Origin: Phenylobacterium sp.
GTDB lineage: Bacteria; Pseudomonadota; Alphaproteobacteria; Caulobacterales; Caulobacteraceae
Assembly: GCA_028290925.1 (NCBI GenBank)
Contig: JAQGIX010000312.1
Coordinates: 1-7,245 of the forward strand
DNA length: 7,245 nt
Reading direction: 5' to 3'
Of the stretch, positions 5,518 through 7,245 are shown in pieces. A model generated the notes under the pieces. The model was not told the DNA's origin and did not search any database. It saw nothing but the letters and a program-made list of their open reading frames with translations. Every line of letters starts with the position of its first letter. Within the stretch, counting starts at the first letter, position 1. The position numbers and the translations under genes were made by a program.

Positions 5518-7245
5518 AGGAGCCTCCTGTCTGCGGTGTCACGCCGGCCGCGGCCCCGGAGGGCTGGGCGGCCTTGCGGCCGTGAACGATGCTGAACACC
5601 ACAGGCACGAACATCAGGGTGGCGCAGGTCGCGAAGAGCAGACCGCCGATCACGGCGCGTCCCAGCGGGGCGTTCTGCTCGCCGCCCTCGCCCAGGCCGA
5701 GCGCCATTGGCGCCATGCCGATGATCATCGCGAGCGCGGTCATCAGCACCGGCCGGAAGCGGGTGAATCCGGCCTCGGTCGCGGCGAGGACCGCATCGCC
5801 CGTGGCGGCGAGACGTTCGCGGGCGAAACTGACCACCAGAATGGAGTTGGCGGTGGCGACGCCCATGCACATGATCGCGCCGGTCAGGGCGGGCACCGAC
5901 AGGGTGGTCTGGCTGGCGAACAGCATCCAGACGATGCCGGCGAGCGCAGCTGGCAAGGCGGTGATGATCACGAACGGATCCAGCCACGACTGGAAGTTCA
6001 CCACGATCAGCAGGTAGATCAGCACGATCGCGCCGACCAGTCCGAAGCCCAGGCCGCCGAAGGCCGTGTTCATCGTCGCGATCTGGCCGCGCAGGACCAC
6101 CGTGGCGCCCTTCGGCGCGTCCTTGGCGGTCGCCGCGATCAGGCTCTGGATATCGTGCGCGACCCCGGCCAGGTCGCGGTCCTGCGTCGTTGCGTAGAGA
6201 TCGATGACCGGCTGGATGTTGTAGTGGCTGACCACCGCGCTCGACTGTCCCCGGGTGATCTTGCCAAGCCCGCCGAGGATCTGCAGCGAGTTCGAGGCCA
6301 CCCCGGTCACCGGGATATTCTCCAGAGCCGGCAGACTGTCGATCCTGTACTCGGGCGTCTGCGCAACGACCGCATAGGAGACCCCGTTCGCCGGGTTCAG
6401 CCAGAAGGTCGGCTGGCCCTGGGAACTGCCGGCCAGCGAGGTGGTGACGCTGTTGGTCACGTCGCGTTCGGTCAGGCCAAGCTGGGCCATCCGGGTGCGG
6501 TTGACGTCGACGCTCAGCTGCGGATTGTCCATCGATTGCTGCATGCGCGCGTCGGCGATCCCGCGGATGGTCCGCATCCGCCGCAGCAGCTCCAGAGCGT
6601 AGGCCTGGTTCGCCTGCTGGTTCGGGCCGGCGATCTGCAGGTCCAGCGGCGCGGGCGAGCCGAAGTTCAGGATCTGGCTGATGATGTCGGCGGGGGGGAA
6701 CGAGAAGGTCGCGCCGGGAAAGGCGACCGGCAGCCGCTCGCGCAGGGTGCGCACGTAGTCGGCGGTCGGATGATGCCCGGCGTTCAGGGTGATGAAGATG
6801 TCCCCGTCCTGATAACCGATCAGGCCGGTGTTGCTGTAGACCACGTTGACCGCGCTGATCGGCATGCCGATGTTGTCGACGATCGAGGTCAGCTCCTTGG
6901 GCGGGATAATCTGGCGGACCTCGCGTTCGACATCGCCGAACATGGCCGAGGCGTCTTCGATCCGCGTGCCCACCGGCGGGCGCACATGCAGCGTGATCTG
7001 ACCGGAATCGACCGACGGGAAGAAGTTCGAGCCGAGCAGCGGCGCCAGGCCGAACGAGGCGATCACCACCGCGAGGAAGCCGACCACGAACATCCGCCGG
7101 TGCGCCAGCGCCAGGCCGAGCAGCTTGCTGTAGGCCTCGCGGAATCTCTCGAAGCGGGCGGCGAAGCCGCGTTGGAAGCGGGCCAGCGGGTTGCGCGGCG
7201 GAGGCGCGGCTTCCGGCTGTCCACCCGCCGCGTCACCACCCTCGG
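5510..7245 (-). CDS. RND efflux pump, inner-membrane permease (5' end outside window)
   Basis: The frame is open to the window edge, so the ATG at 7091-7093 is internal. About 577 residues are visible, roughly the C-terminal half of a family usually near 1,050 residues. In order: the cytoplasmic linker (visible 1-50, with Pro/Gly/Ala then NPLARFQRGF), TM7 (about 52-71), a large periplasmic loop (about 72-393, opening SNFFPSVDSGQITLHVRPP), then TM8 (about 394-416), TM9 (420-442), TM10 (449-472), TM11 (493-515) and TM12 (525-552). The loop forms half of the drug-binding porter and funnel domains; the pump exports substrates using the proton gradient. The TM10 motif is GVATANSILVV. Where AcrB has Lys940 this protein has Ala (visible residue 465), as I recall for one HAE-like subfamily whose first half carries VDDATV; that half is not visible. 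It resembles organic-solute rather than metal RND pumps. The pump is first in the visible operon. Confidence 0.95.
   Translation of the reverse strand, partial: EGGDAAGGQPEAAPPPRNPLARFQRGFAARFERFREAYSKLLGLALAHRRMFVVGFLAVVIASFGLAPLLGSNFFPSVDSGQITLHVRPPVGTRIEDASAMFGDVEREVRQIIPPKELTSIVDNIGMPISAVNVVYSNTGLIGYQDGDIFITLNAGHHPTADYVRTLRERLPVAFPGATFSFPPADIISQILNFGSPAPLDLQIAGPNQQANQAYALELLRRMRTIRGIADARMQQSMDNPQLSVDVNRTRMAQLGLTERDVTNSVTTSLAGSSQGQPTFWLNPANGVSYAVVAQTPEYRIDSLPALENIPVTGVASNSLQILGGLGKITRGQSSAVVSHYNIQPVIDLYATTQDRDLAGVAHDIQSLIAATAKDAPKGATVVLRGQIATMNTAFGGLGFGLVGAIVLIYLLIVVNFQSWLDPFVIITALPAALAGIVWMLFASQTTLSVPALTGAIMCMGVATANSILVVSFARERLAATGDAVLAATEAGFTRFRPVLMTALAMIIGMAPMALGLGEGGEQNAPLGRAVIGGLLFATCATLMFVPVVFSIVHGRKAAQPSGAAAGVTPQTGGSYA
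5523..5528 (-). promoter_or_regulatory. Strong Shine-Dalgarno of the adaptor gene, inside the pump gene
   Basis: AGGAGG on the minus strand lies 5 nt before the adaptor ATG (5515-5517) and within the last codons of the pump gene. Together with the 8-nt stop/start overlap it indicates translational coupling. Confidence 0.8.

Noticed and set aside
4588..5595. 335-codon + strand open frame
   Set aside because: It is antisense to the adaptor gene and the pump 3' end. It has no recognisable domain and a composition dominated by Gly, Arg, Val and Asp.
6692..6698. Seven-G run (C7 in the coding strand) in the pump gene as a phase-variation tract
   Set aside because: The frame is intact and encodes a plausible Phe-Pro-Pro-Ala stretch. 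Seven is short for a contingency locus in GC-rich DNA.
7091..7093. ATG as the start of the RND pump
   Set aside because: The same frame is open for 50 more codons to the window edge, and those residues are the conserved cytoplasmic linker before TM7. The start lies outside the window.

Overview
The window is GC-rich DNA with dense, mostly minus-strand coding. The porin type, the NodT-family outer membrane lipoprotein and the lipoprotein style point to a Gram-negative alphaproteobacterium. A Caulobacterales-like host (Caulobacter/Phenylobacterium) is my guess, but nothing in the window proves it. I see no tRNA, rRNA, CRISPR array, integrase or insertion sequence.

Layout from left to right. 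(1) Bases 2-133 (+) are the last 43 codons of a protein ending in a pure Gly/His repeat tail. (2) Converging on it, 155-1867 (-) encodes a 570-residue outer membrane porin with an N-terminal coiled coil, DcaP-like in layout. (3) Bases 1868-2237 are a 370-bp divergent control region. It carries two triplets of a CTCAG-type pentamer on an exact 10-bp period, one facing each gene, plus a perfect 9-bp inverted repeat in the probable leader of the right-hand gene. (4) Bases 2238-2645 (+) encode a 135-residue lipoprotein with a Cys-X-Cys motif and a Trp-rich tail. (5) Bases 2646-2888 are a convergent intergenic region with two hairpins, one of them a perfect 26-bp palindrome at its midpoint. (6) Bases 2889-7245 (-) are a tripartite RND efflux operon. 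Its order of transcription is inner-membrane pump (5' part outside the window), periplasmic adaptor, outer membrane factor, with gene overlaps of 8 and 14 nt.

How the parts relate: the pump, adaptor and outer membrane factor should form one envelope-spanning exporter made from a single message by coupled translation. The porin and the small lipoprotein are also envelope proteins, and the paired repeat arrays suggest they share a regulator, perhaps of the OmpR/PhoB type that binds phased direct repeats. The efflux operon's own promoter lies beyond the right edge. The least explained parts of the window are the paired 10-bp repeat arrays, the Gly/His tail and the Trp-rich lipoprotein.
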